In this document: piece after piece, positions 37,159 through 46,746 of the stretch
Numbering within the stretch: position 1 is the first letter of the stretch
Layout of the letters: every line of letters begins with the position of its first letter
Source of the DNA: Chlorobiota bacterium
Lineage (GTDB): Bacteria > Bacteroidota > Ignavibacteria > OLB7
Assembly (NCBI GenBank): GCA_016700335.1
Contig: CP065014.1
Location: forward strand, 843,001-907,000
Direction of reading: 5' to 3'
Length of the DNA: 64,000 nt
Notes under the pieces: model-generated
The model's database searches: none
What the model was told of the DNA's origin: nothing
Seen by the model: only the letters and a program-made list of their open reading frames with translations
Program-made: the position numbers and the translations under genes

Positions 37159-39840
37159 ATGAAAAAATTAAGAATATTTACAATTTTATTCTTCGTAGGA
37201 ATAATATCAATTTCTTTTGGTAAACCAATCGATATTACAACTGCAAAAAGAGTTGCAACTAACCAATTTGTTGCATTCAATAAAAACAAGGACAAATCAT
37301 TTTTATTAAGTTCTGTTAAATTATCACTTCAATTAGTAGGCAAATCTGAATCAAAGCAATTTAAGGATGAACCTTTGTATTATGTATTCAACAATAGTGA
37401 ATCTAAAGGATTTGTTATTGTTTCGGCAGATGATGCTGTTGAACCAATTTTAGGATATTCATATGAAAGTTCATACAGCATTGATAATCCTCCACCAGCA
37501 TTTGTAGCTTGGATGAATAATTATAAAAAGCAGATTGAAAATGTTAAAAAATATAATTTACAAGCATCGTTAGAAACTAAATCTAACTGGAATAAATTAG
37601 ATAATGCAGATGAAAAATCATTATTGAAATTACAATCTGGTGTTTCAACAGTTGATCCTTTATGTAAAGCTAAATGGAATCAGGGTAATGTTTACAGTGC
37701 TATGTGTCCATTCGACAATGATGCAAAAGAAAGAGTTGTAACAGGATGTGCCGCTACAGCTTTAGCTATCATTTTAAAGTATCATAATTTCCCAAATAGA
37801 GGTACTGGTTGGTCTTCTTATAATCATACTAAATATGGAACTTTATCTGCAAATTATGGGGCAACAACTTATGATTGGGCTTCAATGCCAGATGTTACTA
37901 ACGACTCAACTGTAAGCCCAGCAATTTCTACGTTACTATTACATTGTGGAATTGCAATAAATATGAACTATAATATTGGAAGTGCTGGTGGAAGCTCAGC
38001 ATCAGCTGTTAGTTGGTCATCTTCAGATGGCTTTGTTACTAGATCACCAGATAAAGATACAACTGGTACAAATGCATTTGTAGCATTTACAAAATATTTT
38101 GGTTATTCTGACTCTATAAATGCTTTTTCAAGAGATGGTAACAAAATATCGGATGTAGCTTGGGACTCAATACTAATTAATGAATTAAATGCTAAAAGAC
38201 CTGTCTATTACACAGGTTCAGGTGCAAAAGGTGGTCACGCATTTGTTTGTGATGGATATGATGGTACAGGAAAATTTAATATGAATTGGGGATGGGGAGG
38301 ACTTTCTGATGGATTTTTCACTACTAAAGTATTATCTCCAGGTTCATTAGGAACTGGTGGTGGTGGAGGTGGTTTTAATGATGGGCAAGAAGTGATTATT
38401 GGTATTCAACCAAAAAGAATTTTAATAAGCAGTGGAGGATTAAAAGCTGATTTGATGTTGAATAGTAAATTAGCATTATCAAAAGATTCGATTGAAGTTG
38501 AAGACCCTTTTGATGTAAGTTTTACATTGAAAAACAGTGGAAAGGTTGACTACATCGGAAGTTGTTATGTTGGATTGTTTAATGAACACGACAAGTTAGT
38601 AAGTAAAATAGGTGAAGAATTACCTGTAACTTTAACTCAAGGAAATGAAACTACATTAAAATTTAGTTCAACTGGGATTAAGAATGCAATACCAGGAAGA
38701 TATAAAGTTTTTGCATATTATAAATTTGGTAATGGGTGGCAGTTTGTTAACTATACAAATCAATTTATCAACAAAGGAATTTTAAATGTAATTAGCAATA
38801 ACACTTCATTAGAATTAGCAAGCCCTATTAAAACTTCAATCCAAAAAATTGAAGTAGATAAGAGTTTTAAAGTAAGCTTTGATGTTGTTAATAAAGGTGG
38901 TACAACCTTTAATGGTAATTTAAGTATTGATTTACATGACTCAAAAGGCGAATGGGTAATGTCGTTAGATAGTTTTGATTTTGTAACAAAAGGGTTAGCA
39001 CCAAATGCTAAAACAAATGGATTAACTTTTGATATACCTGCTTTGAAAGAAGTGCCAGGAAGTTATGATATTGTTGTTTGGTTTAAACCTACTACTGGTG
39101 AATGGGAATGGGTTGGTTCAACTGATGTAAATATAAATCCATTAGAAATTAACTTAGTTGCTCCTCCAACTTTACCAGATCAATATGAAGATAACAATAC
39201 TGCTGAAAAAGCATATAAAATTATTCCAACTTTTAGTGCTAATTCAGCTAATTTCAAGACAGTTAATTCAACTATTCATACCGGAATAGATTATGATTAT
39301 TATGATTTAGTATTGCCAACTGGTTCTAATTATACTATTACTGCTAGAGTGAATGATAAGGAAAATTCTGAAGATGGAGTTTATACATCTGATGTAGTTT
39401 TCTCTTATGAAGATTCAAAAGGTGAATCGAATGTTTATGACGATATAATTCCTAACAAAATAATTTCAAATAATGGTGGTACAATTAAATTTTTAGTTTC
39501 ACCTGCTTTTGCTGGTAATATTGGTACTTATTCACTTAATCTAAAAATTACTAAAGCAGTAAATTCAGTTGAAGAGGATAGAATATTGGGATCTAATATA
39601 TTTCCAAACCCAGTTAATAATTTATTAAATATAAATTTTGGAGAAAATTATCAACAATTAAATTTAATTTCAATTACAGATATGAACGGTAAGGAATTAA
39701 TTAAAATTAATTTTGATAACTCGCACCTTAAAAACAAAGATCTAAAAGTAGATGTTTCAGAATTACAAAATGGATCTTACTTTGTAGTATTAAATAAAGG
39801 CTCTGTTAAAGCATCTGCAAAATTTACTATTGTTAAATAA
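37159..39840 (+). CDS. C10 (streptopain-family) cysteine protease 2, T9SS secreted
   Basis: 893 residues from the ATG at 37159; an upstream in-frame TTG at 37105 would overlap the promoter and hide the signal peptide. Order: signal MKKLRIFTILFFVGIISISFG, I69-like propeptide (GFVIVSADDAVEPILGYSYE), catalytic domain with Cys197 (VTGCAATALAIILKYH) and His360 (KGGHAFVCDGYDG), a Gly-rich surface loop GTGGGGGGFNDGQE, CARDB-like domains, a pre-peptidase C-terminal-like domain (DQYEDNNTAEKAYKI) and a T9SS type A tail (IFPNPVNNLLNINFG). All catalytic features are intact. Activation probably follows propeptide removal outside the cell. Substrates unknown. Confidence 0.92.
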   Translation: MKKLRIFTILFFVGIISISFGKPIDITTAKRVATNQFVAFNKNKDKSFLLSSVKLSLQLVGKSESKQFKDEPLYYVFNNSESKGFVIVSADDAVEPILGYSYESSYSIDNPPPAFVAWMNNYKKQIENVKKYNLQASLETKSNWNKLDNADEKSLLKLQSGVSTVDPLCKAKWNQGNVYSAMCPFDNDAKERVVTGCAATALAIILKYHNFPNRGTGWSSYNHTKYGTLSANYGATTYDWASMPDVTNDSTVSPAISTLLLHCGIAINMNYNIGSAGGSSASAVSWSSSDGFVTRSPDKDTTGTNAFVAFTKYFGYSDSINAFSRDGNKISDVAWDSILINELNAKRPVYYTGSGAKGGHAFVCDGYDGTGKFNMNWGWGGLSDGFFTTKVLSPGSLGTGGGGGGFNDGQEVIIGIQPKRILISSGGLKADLMLNSKLALSKDSIEVEDPFDVSFTLKNSGKVDYIGSCYVGLFNEHDKLVSKIGEELPVTLTQGNETTLKFSSTGIKNAIPGRYKVFAYYKFGNGWQFVNYTNQFINKGILNVISNNTSLELASPIKTSIQKIEVDKSFKVSFDVVNKGGTTFNGNLSIDLHDSKGEWVMSLDSFDFVTKGLAPNAKTNGLTFDIPALKEVPGSYDIVVWFKPTTGEWEWVGSTDVNINPLEINLVAPPTLPDQYEDNNTAEKAYKIIPTFSANSANFKTVNSTIHTGIDYDYYDLVLPTGSNYTITARVNDKENSEDGVYTSDVVFSYEDSKGESNVYDDIIPNKIISNNGGTIKFLVSPAFAGNIGTYSLNLKITKAVNSVEEDRILGSNIFPNPVNNLLNINFGENYQQLNLISITDMNGKELIKINFDNSHLKNKDLKVDVSELQNGSYFVVLNKGSVKASAKFTIVK

Positions 39841-39943
39841 TTTTATAATTAAATATTTATTGAATTTATTAACTACATTCAATAAAATTAAATTTTAAAA
39901 GTTTAAATTTTTAATTATCAAAATAAATTTTATAAAAAAATTA

Positions 39944-42586
39944 ATGAAAATAATAACAAATCTAAGTCTTTTTTTACTCCTTATTTTAGGAAGTTCAGTA
40001 TCAATTTTTGCAAAACCAATCAGTTTGCAATCTGCAAAAATTGTTGCAACAAATCAGTTTATAGCTTATAATTCTGATATACAAAAATCAAAATTATTTG
40101 AAACTACAGAATTAAGTCTTGTTGATCAACGCAACACCAACTCTACAAGACTTAATGGAGAGCCTTTGTACTATGTATTTTCGAATAAAAATGGAAAAGG
40201 TTTTGTTATAGTTTCGGCTGATGATGCTACATATCCAATATTAGGGTATTCGTCTGATGACAACTATTCAACATCTAATCAACCTCCACAGTTTGTAGAT
40301 TGGATGAATAATTATTCAAAGCAAATTGAATCTATAAAGATGAAAAATATTCAACCAACAAATGATATTACATCAAGTTGGAGTTTGTTGTATAATCTTA
40401 AAGAGAAAAATGTAAATAGCATACAATCATCTGGTAGTTCAGTTCAAGCATTATGTAAAGCTAATTGGAACCAAGGAAGACCTTATAATGATATGTGCCC
40501 GTTAGATCCTGTTTTAGAAAAAAGATCTGTTACAGGGTGTGCTGCAACTGCTATGACAATAATTATGAAATATTGGAGTTATCCAAAGCAAGGAACTGGA
40601 TTTTATTCCTATAATCATAAGAAGTATGGAACATTATCTGTGAACTTTGCTAATACAACATACAACTGGGCAGCAATGCCAGATGTTATTGATGAATCTG
40701 GAACTATTGATCCAAACCCAGCATTAGCAACATTAAGTTATCATTGTGGTGTAGCTATTGATATGGAATATAGCCCACAATCAAGTGGAGCAATTTGCCT
40801 TGAATATGGAGATCCAAATCGTGCTTGTAATGAAAGTGCTTTAAAAAAGTATTTTGGATATTCTGAAAAGTTAAAAGGTTTTGAAAGAAAAAGTTTTTCA
40901 GATAAGGATTGGGTTGATATGATTAGGAAGGAATTAGATGCTAAAAGACCAGTTTTTTATACAGGTGCTGGTTCTGGAGGTGGGCATGCTTTTGTATGTG
41001 ATGGATATGACAACGAAGACAAATATCATATGAATTGGGGTTGGGCTGGATCTTCTAATGGTTACTATCCTCTTAAAGCTCTTAATCCTGTTGATTTAGG
41101 AACAGGTGCAGGGAATGGAAGCTATAACAGTGATCAAGAAGCAATAGTTGGAATTGTACCAAAGGAAGGTGTTAGTTCACCAGACCCTACAAAAATTAAA
41201 GAATTAAGTTTAAACGGAAAGTTGATTGTATCTAAAGATTCAATAAATATAGAAGATCCATTTGAAGTAAGTGTAAAAATTATAAATAGTGGAAATGAGG
41301 ATTATCAAGGAAGTGCATATGTAGGTTTGTTCAATGATGATGACAGGTTGGTTAGTCGCATTGGAGATGAACTTCCATTAAGTCTTTTGAAAGGAAATTC
41401 TAATGAGTTAACTTTCAAAACAAGTGGAATTAAAAATGCTCTTCCTGGAAAATTTAGAATATATGCTTATTATAAAGTTGGTGATGGTTGGCAACTTATC
41501 AAGCCGAATCCAGATTTTACTAATCTTGGAATTTTAGTAGTTAGAGGTGGTATTGGATCTATTGAAATGGCTTCTAAAATTACAATTCCTTCAATTATTA
41601 TTGAATCAGGAAAAGCAATAAAAGGTACATTTGATATAATGAATAAGTCTGCTACTGCCTTTGATGGAGAAATTGCTATTGATTTGATTGATTCAAAAGA
41701 TGAGACAGTAGTTGTATTAGATAGTATTAATTTTTCTTCAAATTCAATTCAACCAAATGCAAAATCAAGTGGATTATCATTCAATTCTCCAAATGTAAAA
41801 GTTGAACCTGGAACTTATAGTATTATTATTTGGTTTAAGCCTAAGTCTGGTGATGATTTCCAAATGGTAAATGCTACTTCAGATTTCATTAATCCATTGG
41901 ATGTAACAATTATAGAACCAAATATTGCTCCAGATGAATATGAAGATAACAATACTTTAAATAAATCATATATATTAAAACCTACATTTAATGGTTCAAA
42001 AGCAGTGTTGAAAATTGCTGCAAATCTTCATAAAAGTACTGATTTAGATTATTATGAAATTGAATTGCCAAGTGGAAATTATAAAGTTAAAGCTCGGGTT
42101 CATGACGAGTTGAATTCTGGTGATGGTAAAAAATATAATGCAGATGTTAGTTTTAGTTTTAATAACAATGGAGTTGAAACAGCAGTATATAAAGATGTAA
42201 TGTCTGAACCTATCACAACAACTGGTGGATCTAGCTTAAAATGTTTGGTTGTACCAGCGTTTGCAGGTTTTTCAGGAACTTATTCTCTAGAAGTTGAAAT
42301 TGAATCTGAGAATATGTCAGTTGATTTTGATAAAGAATTATTATCTAATATATTTCCAAATCCAGTTTCTGGAATATTAAACATTAATCTTGGTGATAAA
42401 TTTTTATCAGTTACTAAAGTAGTAATAACAGATTTAAAAGGAATTGAGTTGAAAAGTTTAGATCTTACTGGAAATAAAAATAAATCTTTAAGTATTGATT
42501 TAACTGATTTAGAATCTGGATCTTATTTTATTTCTGTTAAAAGAGGCAGCAATAAATCAACTGCTAAATTTAGCATATCAAAATAA
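39944..42586 (+). CDS. C10 (streptopain-family) cysteine protease 3, T9SS secreted
   Basis: 880 residues. Signal MKIITNLSLFLLLILGSSVS ending in IFAKPIS, I69-like propeptide (GFVIVSADDATYPILGYS), catalytic Cys199 (VTGCAATAMTIIMKYW) and His348 (GGGHAFVCDGYDN), CARDB-like repeats, DEYEDNNTLNKSYIL domain and T9SS tail IFPNPVSGILNINLG. It is the most diverged of the three paralogues, which share architecture from end to end, so the array arose by duplication. The 103-base gap after protease 2 has no terminator, so 2 and 3 may be co-transcribed. A strong terminator closes the array. Confidence 0.92.
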   Translation: MKIITNLSLFLLLILGSSVSIFAKPISLQSAKIVATNQFIAYNSDIQKSKLFETTELSLVDQRNTNSTRLNGEPLYYVFSNKNGKGFVIVSADDATYPILGYSSDDNYSTSNQPPQFVDWMNNYSKQIESIKMKNIQPTNDITSSWSLLYNLKEKNVNSIQSSGSSVQALCKANWNQGRPYNDMCPLDPVLEKRSVTGCAATAMTIIMKYWSYPKQGTGFYSYNHKKYGTLSVNFANTTYNWAAMPDVIDESGTIDPNPALATLSYHCGVAIDMEYSPQSSGAICLEYGDPNRACNESALKKYFGYSEKLKGFERKSFSDKDWVDMIRKELDAKRPVFYTGAGSGGGHAFVCDGYDNEDKYHMNWGWAGSSNGYYPLKALNPVDLGTGAGNGSYNSDQEAIVGIVPKEGVSSPDPTKIKELSLNGKLIVSKDSINIEDPFEVSVKIINSGNEDYQGSAYVGLFNDDDRLVSRIGDELPLSLLKGNSNELTFKTSGIKNALPGKFRIYAYYKVGDGWQLIKPNPDFTNLGILVVRGGIGSIEMASKITIPSIIIESGKAIKGTFDIMNKSATAFDGEIAIDLIDSKDETVVVLDSINFSSNSIQPNAKSSGLSFNSPNVKVEPGTYSIIIWFKPKSGDDFQMVNATSDFINPLDVTIIEPNIAPDEYEDNNTLNKSYILKPTFNGSKAVLKIAANLHKSTDLDYYEIELPSGNYKVKARVHDELNSGDGKKYNADVSFSFNNNGVETAVYKDVMSEPITTTGGSSLKCLVVPAFAGFSGTYSLEVEIESENMSVDFDKELLSNIFPNPVSGILNINLGDKFLSVTKVVITDLKGIELKSLDLTGNKNKSLSIDLTDLESGSYFISVKRGSNKSTAKFSISK

Positions 42587-42610
42587 GTTTTTATTAAAAT
42601 TCTATTTTAC

Positions 42611-42645
42611 AAAAGGAGACCATTCAGATATGGTCTCCTTTTTTT
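42611..42645 (+). terminator. rho-independent terminator closing the C10 protease array
   Basis: A perfect 13-bp stem AAAAGGAGACCAT (42611-42623) pairs with ATGGTCTCCTTTT (42630-42642), with a 6-base loop and a T tract. The decayed regulator on the minus strand ends a few bases further on. Confidence 0.88.
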
Positions 42646-42658
42646 CTATAAAAAAATA

Positions 42659-44332
42659 CTAATTTTCAATCGTCGATAAAAAGTGAGATAAGTTCTCTTG
42701 CTTTTTTAAGTTAAATTTTTTTCTTAAAGAATAAACATTAGATTCAATTGTTCTTGGATTTATATTTAACATTCTTGCTGCATCTTTATAACTAACATTC
42801 ATTCTCAATAAAGCTGATATTTTTAATTCCATTGAAGTTATCTTTGGAAATTTTTTAATGATTAGTAATGAATAATCTTGATTAGATTCTAAAAAATTTA
42901 AATGGAAATTATCTCTAATTTCTTTCGGTTTACCAGATCTAACATCACCTAAAATCTTTTTAGCTAATGCACCAGATTCATCATTATTTGATTTTGAAAA
43001 TTATTCAAGTTCATTTTCTATCAAATTAACAAATTCAGTTTTATCAGATATTAAAGCCACAAAATTTATTAACTCCATTTGTCTTGAGTCTAATAATTGT
43101 TCTAACATTACAACTCTTTGATTAAGTAAAACTGTTTCTGTTTTGATATCAGATATCTTTGATTCAATTTGAAATTTGTTAAGTTGGACTTGTATATCGA
43201 TGTTTAAAATATCCTCTTTTAAATTATAAAACAGTTTAATGTATTTTAAATAATCTGCCCAATTACCTCATTTTTAAACAGTAACATTAAAGCATTGTAA
43301 CAATCAAACACTTGAAGTTTATCTGGATTTATTCTAACAATGAGATATATTTAAGTAAAAATTCTTCTCCCTTTTTGGGATTATAATCTTAATTTTTTTT
43401 ATTAGAATATAATAAACCAATACCACAAGTTGCTCTTGATAAACCTTTTACATTATTAAATTTTTTGTAAAAAGAAATCGACTTTTTATAGAAAAATAAT
43501 GCATTTATAAAATTTAAATTTTCAGAATAAATATCAGCTAAAACGTGATAATTTAATGCTAGATTGAATTCTAATTTTTATTCTAAATTCAGGTTTATAG
43601 ATTTATTGATATAGATTTTAGCATTTTCAAAGTCAGATAATCTCATATATACATGAGCTATATTCCCATATAAACTAAACAAGTAATTATTATTTTTTAA
43701 ATTCTCGTATATTTTAAGGGCTTTGAAACAATACTCTAAAGCGGTTTGATCATCATTTGTATAACTAAATATACCTGCATTATTATGCAATGTGAACCCA
43801 ATACCTTCCACATTGTTTAATTGTTCATTAATAGTTAATGCTTTTTTGAAATAAATTAATGAGTTTTTATAATCTGAAAAACTACTATAAATCAAACCTA
43901 AATTATCATAACACTTTGCTAAACCTAAAGAATAATCTATTTCATGGAAGTACTCTTTTGATAATAATAAAGTTTCAATTGTTAATATTGGTTCATTGTT
44001 ATAATGATAATCTATGCCAAGATTAATAAGTGCTCTTCTAATTGATTGTTAGTTATCTGTTATAATAGCATAATTATATGAATGTTGGGAATACAACAAT
44101 TCTTCCTTAACTAAACTTTGAAGTCGGTTTGATTCAGATACAATATTATATGCTCTTGTTAAAAACCCACTTCATTTATATTGATACTACTACTAATATC
44201 TATTATATAATTTACAACTTCTAAAGATTCATCAATTGCATTTTTATACTTACTTTATCTAAATAAATTATAAGATAAATTTAATTTAGAATCAATGTAA
44301 TTAGCATCTAATATTTTAGAATTGTTAGTCAA
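42659..44332 (-). pseudogene. decayed TPR-LuxR transcription regulator
   Basis: Joining frames on the minus strand gives a tetratricopeptide protein followed by a coiled coil and a LuxR/GerE HTH (SYKDAARMLNINPRTIESNV near the end), stopping with TAG at 42659. The frame is broken repeatedly: in-frame TAA codons near 44264, 44050, 43578, 43391 and 43001, and shifts near 44163, 43336 and 43259. The best-preserved TPR piece is 43578-43895 (DYKNSLIYFKKALTINEQLN). A possible TTG start is at 44332, just after the stop of the neighbouring regulator. Its C-terminal third aligns with that neighbour, so the pair arose by duplication. Such proteins sense cell state and regulate transcription in Bacteroidota. 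Confidence 0.85.
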
Positions 44333-44340
44333 ATTATAAA

Positions 44341-45089
44341 TTAAATTTTGGTTAAATAAATTGCAAGACTTTCACCTTTGGCAAGATTGAATTTTCTCCT
44401 TAAAGCAAAACAATGATTCTCAACAGTTCTTAGTGAAATATCTAACATTTTAGCAACTTCTTTAGTACCTATTTGCAATCTAATTAATGCACTAACTTTT
44501 AACTCCATAGGTGTAATTTTAGGTAATTTATTTGATAATGTAATTGCAAAATCCTGATTCAATTCCATGAATTTTTTACAAAAATAAATATTGAATTTAT
44601 TTACTTCTAAGTTAGATTTTAAATTGCTAAAAATACTTACAATCAATTCTTTAAACTCTCCATTAGACAATAATACTAATTTTTCTAAACCATTCGATAT
44701 TTTTGGTAAATGTTCATTTTTTTGAGATAACACAGCAATAAAGTTTAGTAATTCTCTTTGTTTAAAATCAAACAATTGTTTAAGATAAATAATTTTATTC
44801 TCAACTAAAATTTTATCATTCTCAATTTCCTTAACCTGAAGTTTTTTTGAATAATATTTTACTTTATTATTATTTACTTTTTTTGAAATCTCTTCTTTTA
44901 AAAAAAATATTTTTCAATGTATTGTGAACTTAATTTCCATTTCTTCTTTGTTTCATAATATTCAGAAATTATTAGATATAAAGGAAGATTATCTTTCTCA
45001 AGATTTTTATCAGTATTCGTTTTGCATTGTTTTATTAAATCAATTACTTCTGCTGAAGTTAACTTTTGTTCAGTTTGAATTTTAGTCAT
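44341..45089 (-). pseudogene. LuxR-type regulator split by one homopolymer frameshift
   Basis: ATG at 45089 opens 63 codons (TKIQTEQKLTSAEVIDLIKQ onward, YYETKKKWKLSSQYIEKY, TPR-like), which end at a stop caused by an eight-base A run on the plus strand (44900-44907). With nine bases the frame continues as LKEEISKKVNNNKVKYYSKK through a coiled coil into the intact 144-residue piece (44341-44775). That piece ends in a LuxR HTH, TKEVAKMLDISLRTVENHCF. Joined, the protein would have about 249 residues. No sensor or receiver domain is visible. It may be a recent loss, a phase-variable gene or an assembly slip. Confidence 0.8.
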
Positions 45090-45133
45090 TAAATATTTGA
45101 CTTATACTTTAAAATAAAAATATATTAAATAAT

Positions 45134-45916
45134 TTATTTACCTAAAAAATTTGGCTCACGTTTTTCGACGAATGAATTAACCCCTTCAAAATAATCTTCA
45201 GTTCTTCCAGCAGCTTCTTGCATATAAACTTCATAATCTAAAGCAGCTTCAAGTGAACTATTTTCAACTCCTCTTAACATTTTTTTTATATAACCATAAG
45301 CTTTAGTTGGTCCTGTTGAATATGGAATAGCATATTTCAATGCGGTTTCCATAAGTTTTTCAATAGGTACAACATCGTTAATTAATCCTAAGTCTAATGC
45401 TTTTAAGGCTGGTAATTTGTCACCAATTGTAGCAATTTCAAAAGCTTTAGTGTAACCAATTGTCTTTGTTAAAAAGTATGATGAACCACTATCTGGAACT
45501 AAACCAATGTTTACAAATGCTTGAAGTAAGTAGGCGTTTTCAGATGCAATTTTAATATCACAAGCTAATGCAATAGAACATCCTGCACCAGCTGCAACGC
45601 CATTAATTGCACATATTATTGGTTTTGGAAGAGTTGTAAGTTTCTTAATAATTGGATTATACCTTCTTTCTAATGAATCTCTTAAAGATCTTTTTCCACC
45701 ACCACTTGGTGCATCTTTTAAGTCCTGACCAGAACAAAATGCTTTCCCAGAACCAGTTAGAATAATTACTCTAACTGAATTATCTTTTTCAGCAGATTTT
45801 AATGCAGTTTGCAAGTCAGTTGTTAACTGTTCATTACAAGCATTGTAACTTTCTGGTCTGTTTAAAGTAATAGTTAAAATTCCATTTGTAAGTTCATACA
45901 ATATAGTTTCGTACAT
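45134..45916 (-). CDS. enoyl-CoA hydratase/isomerase family (PaaG-like)
   Basis: 260 residues of the crotonase fold. The CoA-binding oxyanion loops are AFCSGQDLKD near 60-68 and INGVAAGAGCSIALACD near 104-119. The catalytic acid position reads GLVPDSGSSYFL, with Asp where hydratases have Glu. This is the pattern of PaaG, the ring-1,2-epoxyphenylacetyl-CoA isomerase, and of related enoyl-CoA isomerases. The rest of a phenylacetate pathway is not in the window, so an isomerase in fatty acid or aromatic acid degradation is as far as I can go. pgsA-like lies 50 bases upstream on the same strand. Confidence 0.85.
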   Translation of the reverse strand: MYETILYELTNGILTITLNRPESYNACNEQLTTDLQTALKSAEKDNSVRVIILTGSGKAFCSGQDLKDAPSGGGKRSLRDSLERRYNPIIKKLTTLPKPIICAINGVAAGAGCSIALACDIKIASENAYLLQAFVNIGLVPDSGSSYFLTKTIGYTKAFEIATIGDKLPALKALDLGLINDVVPIEKLMETALKYAIPYSTGPTKAYGYIKKMLRGVENSSLEAALDYEVYMQEAAGRTEDYFEGVNSFVEKREPNFLGK

Positions 45917-45966
45917 AATAAATTTGTTTTGTTAAAATATTGAAAGAAAAATTTAAGTACATTTCT

Positions 45967-46518
45967 CTACTTGTTATTTAAAATAGTTCTTATACCTCTG
46001 TTAATATAAATTCCAAAAGAGACAACAGATGCAAACACAGATGCAAAGTAAAAATAAATCAAAATATCTTTATCAATATTGCTTACAATTGCTATTAAAT
46101 TTAAGCTAATTATAACTACAGCAGCCTTCCCATAGTAATTTGAAGGTAATAAAATTCCTTTTTTACTTTTAACTATGATACCACCTAATATTATTAAAAT
46201 ATCTCTAAGTAAAACAACAATTACAAACCAAACAGGTAACCTTTCTTGATACATTAATATTATAACAATTAAAGCAATTGCAATTTTGTCTGCGATAGGG
46301 TCAATCAATTTACCAAATTCTGTAATGTCATTTCTGCCTCTTGCAAAATATCCATCTAATATATCTGTAACTCCTGCAAGTAAGATTAAACCTACAGCTA
46401 AAGCATTTTGATTGTTAGATAAGGTAATTCCAATTGGTATTACCAAAGCAATTCTTGACAAACTTAAAATGTTTGGTAAGTTAAAAATAAGTCTGATATT
46501 AGATTTAATTTTGCTCAT
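45967..46518 (-). CDS. pgsA: CDP-alcohol phosphatidyltransferase (PgsA-like)
   Basis: About 183 residues from the ATG at 46518; a GTG five codons upstream would overlap a -7-like TACTTTTG (46540-46533), so ATG is preferred. Multi-pass membrane enzyme joining a CDP-linked lipid to an alcohol. The full signature D-G-x2-A-R-x8-G-x3-D-x3-D is seen in DGYFARGRNDITEFGKLIDP followed by IAD. N-terminal NLPNILSLSRIALVIPIG is typical of PgsA, phosphatidylglycerophosphate synthase; a different alcohol is possible. Four to five TM helices. Confidence 0.85.
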   Translation of the reverse strand: MSKIKSNIRLIFNLPNILSLSRIALVIPIGITLSNNQNALAVGLILLAGVTDILDGYFARGRNDITEFGKLIDPIADKIAIALIVIILMYQERLPVWFVIVVLLRDILIILGGIIVKSKKGILLPSNYYGKAAVVIISLNLIAIVSNIDKDILIYFYFASVFASVVSFGIYINRGIRTILNNK

Positions 46519-46746
46519 AAAAATTGTAAACACAAAAGTAAGAAAAGTTGTTTAGATTAAAAATTCAAAATCAACTAGTTAATATATAGATTATTTTGAT
46601 TTGTGTAAATAATTATTTATAAGGAATTAATAGTTAAAATTCAATTATCAATTAAAGTATTTAAGTTTTAATCTAGAAAATTTATAAACAATTTCTAACT
46701 ACAATAGAAAAATAAATACGAACTTTGCAAACTTTAAATTTCAAAA

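Noticed and set aside
43578..43895. Stop codons in the TPR regulator as a possible codon reassignment
   Set aside because: TAA ends nearly all genes in the window normally and the same region has frameshifts, so decay explains it.
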